NCBI GenBank assembly: GCA_945786855.1
Contig: CALZGI010000015.1
Coordinates: forward strand, 1-42,883
Length of the DNA stretch: 42,883 bases
From: Thermodesulfovibrionia bacterium
GTDB taxonomy: Bacteria > Nitrospirota > Thermodesulfovibrionia > UBA6902
Direction of reading: 5' to 3'
Shown here: positions 1-7,068 of the stretch, one piece after another
Position numbering within the stretch: position 1 is the stretch's first letter
Layout of the letters: the number at the start of each line of letters is the position of its first letter
Translations under genes and position numbers: made by a program
The notes under the pieces: model-generated
Told to the model about the DNA's origin: nothing
The model's database searches: none
The model's input: the letters and a program-made list of their open reading frames with translations, nothing else

Positions 1-86
1 TCTGGCTGAGGTTCTGGTTCTGGCTGAGGTTCTGGTTCTGGCTGAGGTTCTGGCTCTGGCTGAGGTTCTGGTTCTGGCGTCGGGGA
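1..86. repeat. 18-bp tandem repeat encoding (PEPEPQ)n
   Basis: About four and a half copies of an 18-bp unit, GGTTCTGGTTCTGGCTGA on the plus strand, run to the window edge. On the minus strand they encode P-E-P-E-P-Q. One copy has CTCTGG for TTCTGG. The tract is in frame inside the FnIII protein gene and likely forms an extended linker; copy number may vary between strains. Confidence 0.9.
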
Positions 87-431
87 GCTTATCATTGTGG
101 TTTCCTGATTTGAGTAGTCGCTTTCATTCCCTGATGTGTCGTAGGCTGTAACAGCGAAATAATAAGGTACATCCTCAACAAGAGTATTCATCACATGTGA
201 AGTTGCCTTCCCCACGTCTATCGTCTGAGTATAGTCACCCGGTGATGTACCGACATAGAGGACATATCCATCGAGGTCAGTCAGGGGAGTACCATCAACG
301 TTCTCTGTTGGCGGATTCCAGGAGAGTGTCGCTGTAGCTGCACAGAGAACTGCTGCGTTGATAACCATTATGAAAAGAACTATTGATCCTGTATGAAACC
401 ACCTGCTCTTAAATGTGCTTATTATGCCCAT
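1..431 (-). CDS. Secreted fibronectin type III protein with Pro-Glu-Gln repeat (3' end off window)
   Basis: The reading frame starts at the ATG complementary to 429-431, behind a GGAGGTG Shine-Dalgarno, and runs off the left edge. Residues about 14-34 form a hydrophobic signal/anchor segment. Residues about 35-125 look like one fibronectin type III domain: TATLSWNPP near its start, then LDGYVLYVGTSPGDY, then YYFAVTAYDTSGNESDYSN. After it comes a P-E-P-E-P-Q repeat tract encoded by an 18-bp tandem repeat. FnIII domains with Pro/Glu linkers are typical of extracellular binding or surface proteins. The c-di-GMP riboswitch directly upstream suggests a role in attachment or surface behaviour. The C-terminal domain, which probably defines the function, is outside the window. 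Confidence 0.85.
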   Translation of the reverse strand, partial: MGIISTFKSRWFHTGSIVLFIMVINAAVLCAATATLSWNPPTENVDGTPLTDLDGYVLYVGTSPGDYTQTIDVGKATSHVMNTLVEDVPYYFAVTAYDTSGNESDYSNQETTMISSPTPEPEPQPEPEPQPEPEPQPEPEPQP

Positions 432-456
432 AATATTTTCACCTCCAGCAAGCAAT

Positions 457-490
457 AAAAACACCTGTTTCCTTAAAGGGAAACAGGCTC
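457..490 (-). terminator. Intrinsic terminator of the c-di-GMP riboswitch
   Basis: On the minus strand CCTGTTTCC (487-479) pairs with GGAAACAGG (472-464) around a 6-nt loop. TGTTTTTATT follows. It lies between the riboswitch aptamer and the Shine-Dalgarno of the FnIII gene, which is where a transcriptional expression platform would be. Confidence 0.88.
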
Positions 491-514
491 ATTTCAGATA
501 TACAGCCTTGCTTC

Positions 515-600
515 TGCGGCAACCCGGCTATCCTTCAAAAAACTCGGCGAAGGACCCGTGGCTTTGTGCCCCCTGGTTACCCAGGGTTTACCTTTTCGGA
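515..600 (-). promoter_or_regulatory. Cyclic-di-GMP-I (GEMM-I) riboswitch aptamer
   Basis: Read on the minus strand, the segment has the GEMM-I layout. P1 arms GGTAA (592-588) and TTGCC (522-518) enclose two hairpins. The first is CCCTGG-GTAA-CCAGGG, with a GNRA tetraloop, followed by GGCACAAAGCC. The second has CCTTC/GAAGG arms, followed by GATAGCCGGGTTGCC. The internal AAAGCC and GCCGGGTTGCC signatures and the tetraloop are characteristic of the family. Known GEMM-I riboswitches bind c-di-GMP and control motility, pili and surface genes. The terminator at 457-490 and the FnIII gene lie immediately downstream. Confidence 0.88.
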
Positions 601-801
601 AATTGGGTCTTATGTTTTCTTAGTAGTAGAGTAATAAAAAGAACGGCGAATTGAATGTGATGCAAAACACAGGATTGTTTCTTTTTGTTATCAGAGAATA
701 TTTACTGTTTTATCTCAAATAGTTATGGTATTGCAATAATGAGTAAAAAGGTAGTCCCGAAAAGCAGAAAACTATGGGGGAGTTGTCGAAATGAATGGCC
801 G

Positions 802-1692
802 TTACTTTAAAGGGTGAGCAATGCGAAATCCCATGCAGACGGCCCTGGCCCCTGCAATATTCCAGTAACGGCTGACTGTCCGGGCAGTATGGGGCTGAAG
901 GTCCCATGCGCCTCCACGAAGCAGCTTATATGTGCCGGTCACGGGCCCCATTGGATTGTGTTTCGGACTATGGGCATAATAGTCATCTTCCTGCCAGTCA
1001 AAAACCCATTCATACACATTCCCCGACATGTCATGAATGCCGAGAGCATTCGGCCTGTAGCTTCCAACAGGAGCTGTATAGGAAAATGCATCGTCATACC
1101 CCTCCCAGACACTCAGCAGAGATAATGCATCCTTTGCCGATTCATCTGCAACATTCCCGGCTGGTTTATTGTTCCCCCAGCTGTACAGATAATTCATGCC
1201 ACCGCTGCGGGCGGCATACTCCCATTCCGCTTCGGTGGGAAGCCTGTAGTTCCTGCCTTCCTTATCATTCAGCCACTGTATATACTTGTGGGCATCATTC
1301 CAGCTGATACAGACAACAGGATCATTGTCTGTCTGCGGGAAGCCTGTATTACTCCAGTTGTGGTCCCTTATCTTTTCCTCCATCCCGTTGCCGATCCAGC
1401 TGTGGCATCCATCCTGCTCTTCCGCCTCGGTCCGGTAGCCCGTATCATGAACAAACTTCCGGTACTCGCCTACAGTCACTTCAAACTTCCCCAAGTAAAA
1501 ATCGTCAATACATACCTCGTGTACAGGCTTTTCACTGGAGGGCACATCGGTGAAAACATCTCCCATCTGGAAACAGCCGCCTTTGACGTAAACCATGTTT
1601 TTCATCCCATGGAATAAGCTCTCAGCGCCCGCCATCGAAATTTGTGGAGAGAGAAGTATGAATATAATCAGAATAAAACAACTCTTATTCAT
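802..1692 (-). CDS. Secreted SUMF1/FGE-sulfatase-domain protein
   Basis: A 296-residue protein. Residues 1-22 form a signal peptide (hydrophobic stretch, cleavage near SMAGA). The rest is one formylglycine-generating-enzyme-like (SUMF1/PF03781) fold. Visible family blocks are GGCFQMGD near residue 38, RLPTEAEWEYAARSGG around the middle, GNVYEWVFDW, and a C-terminal RGGAWD...GFRIA. The segment where true FGE has its two catalytic cysteines reads TVSRYW and lacks Cys. Sulfatase activation is therefore unlikely, and a structural, ligand-binding or protein-modifying role is more plausible. There is no clear Shine-Dalgarno; TATAAA at 1698-1703 lies 5 nt before the ATG. The next gene downstream on this strand is the riboswitch-controlled FnIII gene. 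Confidence 0.87.
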   Translation of the reverse strand: MNKSCFILIIFILLSPQISMAGAESLFHGMKNMVYVKGGCFQMGDVFTDVPSSEKPVHEVCIDDFYLGKFEVTVGEYRKFVHDTGYRTEAEEQDGCHSWIGNGMEEKIRDHNWSNTGFPQTDNDPVVCISWNDAHKYIQWLNDKEGRNYRLPTEAEWEYAARSGGMNYLYSWGNNKPAGNVADESAKDALSLLSVWEGYDDAFSYTAPVGSYRPNALGIHDMSGNVYEWVFDWQEDDYYAHSPKHNPMGPVTGTYKLLRGGAWDLQPHTARTVSRYWNIAGARAVCMGFRIAHPLK

Positions 1693-1768
1693 AATTTTTT
1701 ATAATTCTGCACACTGTCTCATAAGGATTGAACATCCCGTTCTCGTCAGAAAATGCAACGTGGAATAA

Positions 1769-2374
1769 TTATTTTTCTTCATTCCCGTCACTAAAACTCA
1801 AAAGATAATCCTTAAACCTGCCTGGCAACAGCCACCGAATCCCCAGTTTTTCCGCCCATGTAACAGCACCCTGGTCCGCTGTTACAAGCAGAGCATCAAG
1901 TTCTTTTGCAAGAAGGATGAGGTCCACATCTTCCTTGCTGTCAATTATTCCTTCTCTCAGGGCTTCCCTGTAACTTTTCCTCATGCCCTTGATAATTTCA
2001 CGCTCATCATCTTTCGCCGCACTTCTGACCGCCTTTTCAGCAATTCTGAGCCCCTTATTGATCCTGTCCCGTATATCTTCAATCAACTCATAAAGAAAGA
2101 AAGCAGGGCACGTCATCTCATGTGTACTCGGTGACTTCTGATGAATAATTGCGAGAAATCGTCCAGGAACTTTTCTCTGATCTACAAAGTTCATAAGTTC
2201 CATGAATATCGATGAAGGCATGTAGAAATCAAGGGACGGGATTTGTTCAGCAATAGCAAGAAATCCTTTCAATGCTTCAGTGGGGGAATCACCGAAGTCG
2301 TTTCGCACATCAGGATTTACAAACAGGCTTGTATCAAGTACTACTTTGTCTTTTCTGGATCTTACAGATTTCAT
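1769..2374 (-). CDS. RNA ligase partner protein, PIN-domain nuclease-like
   Basis: About 201 residues starting at the ATG complementary to 2372-2374 (MKSVRSRKDK). Just after the start is the PIN-type acidic motif VVLDTSLFVNPD, then FMELMNF, and near the C-terminus KEDVDLILLAKELDALLVTADQG. Together these supply the Asp/Glu residues expected of a metal-dependent PIN nuclease. The overall pattern matches the 'RNA ligase partner' family (TIGR03875 type), usually encoded beside an archaeal-type RNA ligase; no ligase is in this window. A longer frame is open to 2488, but those extra 38 residues would be read from the end of the upstream gene and look non-native. The gene overlaps the lapAB-like gene by 41 bp. 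Confidence 0.82.
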   Translation of the reverse strand: MKSVRSRKDKVVLDTSLFVNPDVRNDFGDSPTEALKGFLAIAEQIPSLDFYMPSSIFMELMNFVDQRKVPGRFLAIIHQKSPSTHEMTCPAFFLYELIEDIRDRINKGLRIAEKAVRSAAKDDEREIIKGMRKSYREALREGIIDSKEDVDLILLAKELDALLVTADQGAVTWAEKLGIRWLLPGRFKDYLLSFSDGNEEK

Positions 2375-3671
2375 TAATATCGAGAATAAAAGTATTCCAG
2401 CTCCTGCATTCAGGGCATCTGCCTGACCAGTCGTTTGATATGAAATGACAGTTCGAACAGCAATAGGGGACCAGCAGCGGTTTGTCAACGTTCAAAGCTT
2501 TTTTAAACTCTCCAGTAGCTTTTTCATACTCCGATCTCCTTTCATAAACACTGCCGAGAAGTGCGTAAAGATCAGGATGATCAAAAGCCGCTGGATCTAT
2601 AGCATTGATCGTATCTAAAGCATAGTCGATCATTTCCAGACGATAATAGAGCTTTGCAAGAAAAAACTGGAGCCTCAGGTCTTTCGGGTTCTTCTGGACG
2701 GCCTTCTGATAAATGTCTATAATCGCGCCCGGCTCACCTTCTGCAATATAGTGGTCCTCAAGTCTGACCAGAAAAACCAGGGAAGATGTTTCTTCAAATC
2801 CCTTTATCAGTATTGCCTTTGCCTCCTTCGTATTTCCGTCCTTTCCATATGCATCTGACAGTGAAATGTATGCCGGGGTAAAACTCCCGTCAGACTTGAT
2901 AATGCTCTTGAGGTTTTTTATCGCTTTGTCATTCGTTCCTTCTTTAAAGTAGAAGTGGGCAAGTTCATACTTATAACCGAGCAGCTTTTTACTTTCCTCT
3001 TTTTCAGCTTCTTCAGAGAGCTTGCCCTTCATAATTTTCTGATGTATTTCTACAACGTCTGCCCATTTGTTCTCAATTTCATAGATGTCTCTCTTTTTTT
3101 GCAGGATCTCTCTGTTTTCACTGTCTATATCAAGGATACTGTCAAGGTATTTTATCGATTCCGACCATTTTTCCTCGGTCTCCGTAACCCCTTCAAGTGA
3201 AAGCAGAACTTCAACACTTTTTGGTTTCACCTCTTTCGCTTTCAGATAATAATCTTCAGCTTTGCGCAGGTCTTTCTGATGAAAGGCAATGTCCCCTAAC
3301 CTTAAGAGAGAGTGCAGGTGTGCAGCATCGGATTCAAGCACCCTGGTAAACAGGTCTTCCGCGTCATCGTATCTCGCTGCGAAAAATGCTTCCAGCCCCT
3401 TTGAATAGGAATCCATCATTTTCGATTCCTTTTTCTGTTTGTGATGTATCTGCCAGTTTTCGACCTGCCGCCCCACCCCCTTCAGGGTAGCAATTATGAA
3501 CATGGAAATTATTCCGACTGCCGTGGATATAAAAATGAGCGCAATAACAGGCACCTCTTCAAAGGTCACATCCTTCCACACGGTCAGACTGACAGAGTCT
3601 TTGTTAAAGAAAGCAAGCAAGCTCAGGGCTACAAGAAAAATTATCAAGAATAATACGGTAATTTTTGCCAT
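2334..3671 (-). CDS. lapB: LapA-LapB fusion: membrane-anchored TPR protein with rubredoxin-like zinc ribbon
   Basis: 445 residues. The N-terminus (1-80) has two membrane segments flanking FFNKDSVSLTVWKDVTFEEVPV, the signature of LapA/DUF1049. Residues about 90-400 are tetratricopeptide repeats. The C-terminus has YCCSNCHFISNDWSGRCPECRSW, the CX2C...CX2C zinc ribbon of LapB/YciM. In E. coli LapA and LapB are separate inner-membrane proteins; LapB with FtsH controls LpxC and so LPS synthesis. Here both are in one chain. The start has an AAGGGA Shine-Dalgarno. The gene follows rsfS by about 44 nt on the minus strand. The fusion suggests the same LPS-control role in this LPS-exporting organism. 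Confidence 0.88.
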   Translation of the reverse strand: MAKITVLFLIIFLVALSLLAFFNKDSVSLTVWKDVTFEEVPVIALIFISTAVGIISMFIIATLKGVGRQVENWQIHHKQKKESKMMDSYSKGLEAFFAARYDDAEDLFTRVLESDAAHLHSLLRLGDIAFHQKDLRKAEDYYLKAKEVKPKSVEVLLSLEGVTETEEKWSESIKYLDSILDIDSENREILQKKRDIYEIENKWADVVEIHQKIMKGKLSEEAEKEESKKLLGYKYELAHFYFKEGTNDKAIKNLKSIIKSDGSFTPAYISLSDAYGKDGNTKEAKAILIKGFEETSSLVFLVRLEDHYIAEGEPGAIIDIYQKAVQKNPKDLRLQFFLAKLYYRLEMIDYALDTINAIDPAAFDHPDLYALLGSVYERRSEYEKATGEFKKALNVDKPLLVPYCCSNCHFISNDWSGRCPECRSWNTFILDINEICKIQKRQSST

Positions 3672-3715
3672 ACTGAATTCCCTTTCTTTAAACGTATTCG
3701 TTTATGAATGAAAGA

Positions 3716-4084
3716 CTAGGACTTCTCTCCCGGATCCGCCGTCTCTAAAGGTATCCTCGGCGCATCAATCCAGAACTTTTCCAGATCATAATACGTCCGT
3801 ATCTCATCGTCAAAGACATGAATCACTATATCGCCGTAATCAATTAATATCCATTGAGCACCATCCATCCCTTCTTTTCCAATGGGATAAATCTTTAGTT
3901 TTGAGAAATAGTCGTCAATTGATTCTGCTATAGCTCTGACCTGCGCGGGATTGTCTCCAGAACAGACAACAAAGTAATCAGCAACTGACGAAAGATCCTT
4001 TAACTCAAGAATGACAGGTTCTATTGCCTTTTTATCAATTGCTAATGCAGCAGCTTTTTGTGCCCTTTTCTTAAACGTGCCTAT
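3716..4084 (-). CDS. rsfS: Ribosome silencing factor RsfS, non-standard start codon
   Basis: The minus-strand frame closing at TAG (3716-3718) encodes an RsfS/Iojap protein: KKRAQKAAALAIDKKA, then DLSSVADYFVVCSGDN, then KEGMDGAQWILIDYGDIVIHVF, then IRTYYDLEKFW. RsfS binds ribosomal protein L14 and blocks subunit joining when nutrients are low. The frame is closed upstream by TAG at 4107-4109, and between that stop and the conserved region there is no ATG, GTG or TTG. The best start is ATA at 4084-4082, nine nt after GGGGAG, giving 122 aa, a normal family length. It lies in the usual nadD-rsfS order, 69 nt after nadD. A sequencing error that destroyed the start codon is the alternative. Confidence 0.88.
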   Translation of the reverse strand: MGTFKKRAQKAAALAIDKKAIEPVILELKDLSSVADYFVVCSGDNPAQVRAIAESIDDYFSKLKIYPIGKEGMDGAQWILIDYGDIVIHVFDDEIRTYYDLEKFWIDAPRIPLETADPGEKS

Positions 4085-4153
4085 TGAAAATCTCTCCCCG
4101 CTTGGTTTGGTGCACTAATTCATAATTTTGAGAAAATGTGTGCAGCATAGATA

Positions 4154-4810
4154 TCATTTGTATAACTTATTTGAAATTATATAAGAATTTACGGAATCAG
4201 GCAAGAGATATTTCACTTTTCCTCCTGCGGCGAGCAATCGTCTTATCAGCGAAGCAGATATGTCCAGTGCCGTTACGTTACAGAAATACCCCTCTTGTTT
4301 TCCCGAAATGTCAAAGGAAACCATAGGAATTATCCCTTTATCAAGCTCCCTCAATGTCTTTTTCTGGACCCGTTGCAGGTAAGACGAAGTTGACAGATCG
4401 GCAAACGTGTTCCCCGGCCTCGAGATAACAACTACATGCGCAAGATCAAGCAAAGTATCAGGATCCTTCCAGCCCGGCAAATCAAGAAATGCATCTATTC
4501 CAAGGATAAAAAATAACTGACATCCCCTGTGAAGACCATTCAGTTTCTTAATAGTGTCCACAGTATACGATCTGCCACGCCGGCTGATTTCGATGTCAGA
4601 GACTTCAAAACCCCGGTTTCCCTTTATTGCCCTCTTGACCATTTCATGGCGATGATGTGCTCCGGCGAGGTCAGGTTTATTAAAGGGGGTTTTGCCCGCA
4701 GGGATAAACAGAATTTTATCGAGTTGAAGCGTGTCAAAAACTTCTTGTGCCGTCCTCAGATGCCCATAATGTACAGGATTAAATGTTCCACCGTAAATTC
4801 CTATTTTCAT
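4154..4810 (-). CDS. nadD: Nicotinate-nucleotide adenylyltransferase
   Basis: 218 residues, normal for the family. It transfers AMP from ATP to nicotinate mononucleotide, making deamido-NAD in NAD synthesis. The nucleotidyltransferase motif GGTFNPVHYGHL (HxxH, His14 and His17) is near the start. FILGIDAFLDLPGWKD is the usual substrate region, and DISASLIRRLL is the C-terminal ISxxxIR motif. It sits 25 nt after proA and 69 nt before rsfS, the proA-nadD-rsfS order common in Gram-negative anaerobes, and is probably cotranscribed. The Shine-Dalgarno is weak. Confidence 0.96.
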   Translation of the reverse strand: MKIGIYGGTFNPVHYGHLRTAQEVFDTLQLDKILFIPAGKTPFNKPDLAGAHHRHEMVKRAIKGNRGFEVSDIEISRRGRSYTVDTIKKLNGLHRGCQLFFILGIDAFLDLPGWKDPDTLLDLAHVVVISRPGNTFADLSTSSYLQRVQKKTLRELDKGIIPMVSFDISGKQEGYFCNVTALDISASLIRRLLAAGGKVKYLLPDSVNSYIISNKLYK

Positions 4811-4835
4811 GATATTTTTAGATGTCTACTGTTTC

Positions 4836-6092
4836 TTATGCCCTCACCTGCCCGTTTCCCATCCCGATAAATTTGGTACAGTTCAATTCCTCGAGCCCCA
4901 TGGGGCCCCGCGCATGGATTTTGTCTGTGGAGATACCCATTTCAGCACCGAGGCCGAATTGAAATCCATCACTGAACCGTGTTGAAAGATTCACGAAAAC
5001 AGAGGCAGAATCAACTTCTTTTAAAAACCTCATTGATGTGGCATAGTCATTCGTCACTATGGTTTCCGTATGAGCGGAACTATATTCGGCGATGTGATTC
5101 ATTGCAGCATCCACGTCTTTTACGATCTTGATATTCAGTATTAAATCGACATACTCATTATGGAAGTCATCTTCAGCAGCCTCTGTAAGTGATTTATCAA
5201 TTTTTATCGTGTGCGGACACCCTTTCATTGCTACCTTTGCTGTCTTAAATCTCTGTATCATCGCGGGAAGAAACGTGCGGGCAATCTTCTCATCCACTAA
5301 CATTGTTTCCATTGCATTACATGTCCCCGGCCGCTGGACCTTTGCATTGAAACATATATCTTCAGCCATCTGCACATCGGCATCACGATGGACAAACACA
5401 TGGCATATACCCTTGTAATGTTTGAGCACGGGGATCCTGGAATTTTCCGTCACCGCCCGTATGAGCCCTTCCCCGCCCCTTGGAATAACAACATCAATGA
5501 GCCCCTCCAGTTTCAGCATTTCCATAATTGCCTGCCGGTCCGTCTTATCAATGAAGGTTATCACTCCTTCATGAATGCCTTCCTTTTTTGCAACACTTCT
5601 CAGCAGTTTAACTATTGCCTTATTAGAATGAATCGCTTCCGAACCCCCTCTCAGAATCACGGCGTTTCCCGCCTTGAGACAGAGCGCAGTCGCATCAGCA
5701 GTTACATTCGGCCTTGATTCATAGATAATGCCAATTACGCCAAGAGGGACTCTCATCTTTCCGATCATCATCCCGTTCGGCCTCTTCCACATCTTCGTAA
5801 TCTCACCGACAGGATCAGGCAGGGACGCTATCTGCATCAATCCCTCAGCCATTTCTTCTACTCTTTTCGCAGTCAGTGTGAGCCTGTCAATCATTGCTTT
5901 TGAAAGACCTTTCTTTTTCGCTGCAAGAAGATCCTTCTTATTCTCCTTCTGCAGACCGGGAGCTTTCTTTCTTATAGCTTCCGCCATTTTAATCAACGCG
6001 TTATTCTTCTGTTCCGACGAAGCCTTTGCTACTTCCCTCGCGCCGGCTCTGGCTTCACTCGCTTTCTTTAAAACAAAGGATGTAATATCCAT
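4836..6092 (-). CDS. proA: Gamma-glutamyl phosphate reductase (proline synthesis)
   Basis: 418 residues. It reduces gamma-glutamyl phosphate to glutamate semialdehyde with NADPH. It has the aldehyde-dehydrogenase-like fold signatures YESRPNVTADATALCLKAGNAVILRGGSE (in part) and the catalytic cysteine Cys258 in QRPGTCNAMET. The C-terminus has RFSDGFQFGLGAEMGISTDKIHARGPMGLEEL, as in ProA. The start has a clear AGGAGG 5-6 nt upstream. It is the first gene of a probable proA-nadD-rsfS-lapAB unit. Its usual partner proB is not adjacent. Confidence 0.97.
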   Translation of the reverse strand: MDITSFVLKKASEARAGAREVAKASSEQKNNALIKMAEAIRKKAPGLQKENKKDLLAAKKKGLSKAMIDRLTLTAKRVEEMAEGLMQIASLPDPVGEITKMWKRPNGMMIGKMRVPLGVIGIIYESRPNVTADATALCLKAGNAVILRGGSEAIHSNKAIVKLLRSVAKKEGIHEGVITFIDKTDRQAIMEMLKLEGLIDVVIPRGGEGLIRAVTENSRIPVLKHYKGICHVFVHRDADVQMAEDICFNAKVQRPGTCNAMETMLVDEKIARTFLPAMIQRFKTAKVAMKGCPHTIKIDKSLTEAAEDDFHNEYVDLILNIKIVKDVDAAMNHIAEYSSAHTETIVTNDYATSMRFLKEVDSASVFVNLSTRFSDGFQFGLGAEMGISTDKIHARGPMGLEELNCTKFIGMGNGQVRA

Positions 6093-6124
6093 AAACGCCT
6101 CCTGAACTATAAATATAAAGGGTT

Positions 6125-6130
6125 ATTTTA
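6125..6130 (-). promoter_or_regulatory. Putative extended -10 of the proA operon
   Basis: On the minus strand TATGCTAAAAT contains the TGC plus TAAAAT pattern of an extended -10 promoter. It lies 33 nt before the proA start in the short gap between proA and the divergent AlkD-like gene. No convincing -35 is seen. Confidence 0.4.
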
Positions 6131-6224
6131 GCATAATTACCGTGATTTAATTGCAGCATAGAGAACACTTTCACTGCCTTCTTTTGACAAATGAAAAATG
6201 CATTTATTAGGATACTCCTGGATT

Positions 6225-6920
6225 ATGCTGAAGCAGATAACATCAGACCTTAAAAGACTTGCAGACCCGGACAGGGCAAAAAACTTGTCCCGCTTTTTTA
6301 AAACCGGAAAAGGGGAGTACGGCGAGGGAGATGTATTTCTTGGAATAACCGTCCCGGAGCAGAGAAAGATCGCAAAAAAACATTCGGCCATCCCCCTCAA
6401 TGAACTGCGGAGCCTTCTGGCGAGCAATGTCCATGAACACAGATTGACAGCACTTCTCATCCTGGTCATTCAATATCATGGCGCTGACGAGAATTCCAGG
6501 AAAGATATATTCGATTTCTATGTAAAGAACATGCGGCACGTGAACAACTGGGATTTAGTGGATCTGTCGGCTGACAAAATTCTCGGAAACTATCTCCATG
6601 ATAAAGACAAATCACTCATCTACATGCTGGCAAAATCTGAAAATCTATGGGAAAGAAGAATTGCCATAATTGCAACATTTCAATTCATAAAAAATGATTC
6701 CTTCCATGACACACTGCAGATTGCCAGAATACTTCTTAATGACAGTCATGACCTGATTCATAAGGCAGTCGGATGGATGCTGAGAGAGGTCGGGAAAAGA
6801 GACCTGCCAGAAGAAGAGCGTTTCCTGAGTAAACATTATAAAATAATGCCGCGCACCATGCTCAGATATGCCATAGAAAAGTTTGACGATAAAAAGAGGA
6901 AGTTTTATTTGAATACGTAG
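6225..6920 (+). CDS. DNA alkylation repair protein, AlkD-like
   Basis: About 231 residues from the ATG at 6225. The frame is open from 6198, but alignment with the family in my memory starts at MLKQITSDLKRLADPDRA. Characteristic blocks are FFKTGKGEYGEGDVFLGITVPEQRKIA, then VNNWDLVDLSADKILG, then KAVGWMLREVGKRD. These match the ALK/HEAT-repeat alkylpurine DNA glycosylase family (PF08713). Members remove bulky or cationic alkylated bases without base flipping. It is a single gene, divergent from proA. Its TAG stop coincides with the start of a palindromic element. No good Shine-Dalgarno for either start. Confidence 0.88.
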   Translation: MLKQITSDLKRLADPDRAKNLSRFFKTGKGEYGEGDVFLGITVPEQRKIAKKHSAIPLNELRSLLASNVHEHRLTALLILVIQYHGADENSRKDIFDFYVKNMRHVNNWDLVDLSADKILGNYLHDKDKSLIYMLAKSENLWERRIAIIATFQFIKNDSFHDTLQIARILLNDSHDLIHKAVGWMLREVGKRDLPEEERFLSKHYKIMPRTMLRYAIEKFDDKKRKFYLNT

Positions 6921-6941
6921 GGGCGAACGGACGTTCGCCCT
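6918..6941. repeat. Palindromic element at the alkD-like stop codon
   Basis: The sequence TAGGGGCGAAC...GTTCGCCCT has 8-bp arms GGGCGAAC/GTTCGCCC (6921-6928, 6933-6940) around GGAC. Its leading TAG is the stop codon of the AlkD-like gene. It belongs with the elements at 11840-11867 and 14774-14798, which share the TARGGGC...GCCC end pattern. There is no T-run, so it is not a typical intrinsic terminator. Confidence 0.75.
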
Positions 6942-7051
6942 GGGGCAACACGTCTGAACCACAAAATCTTCCCCAATAAGTGCATATTATTCATCCACAG
7001 AATACAGCCCTGAAATATATTTTTACCGGATATCACAACTAATTATAAATC

Positions 7052-7060
7052 TGCTATAAT
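7052..7060 (+). promoter_or_regulatory. Extended -10 promoter immediately before the phosphorylase gene
   Basis: TGCTATAAT is a consensus extended -10. Its last base is 8 nt before the ATG at 7069, so transcription would begin at or next to the start codon. There is no Shine-Dalgarno between, which suggests a leaderless mRNA. No clear -35. Confidence 0.5.
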
Positions 7061-7068
7061 ACTTTCCA

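Noticed and set aside
415-654. Plus-strand frame of 79 codons at 415-654
   Set aside because: It is antisense to the c-di-GMP riboswitch and its terminator; no Shine-Dalgarno.
2375-2488. Longer start for the RNA ligase partner gene at 2488
   Set aside because: The extra residues are read from the other frame of the lapB zinc-ribbon end and precede the family's normal N-terminus.
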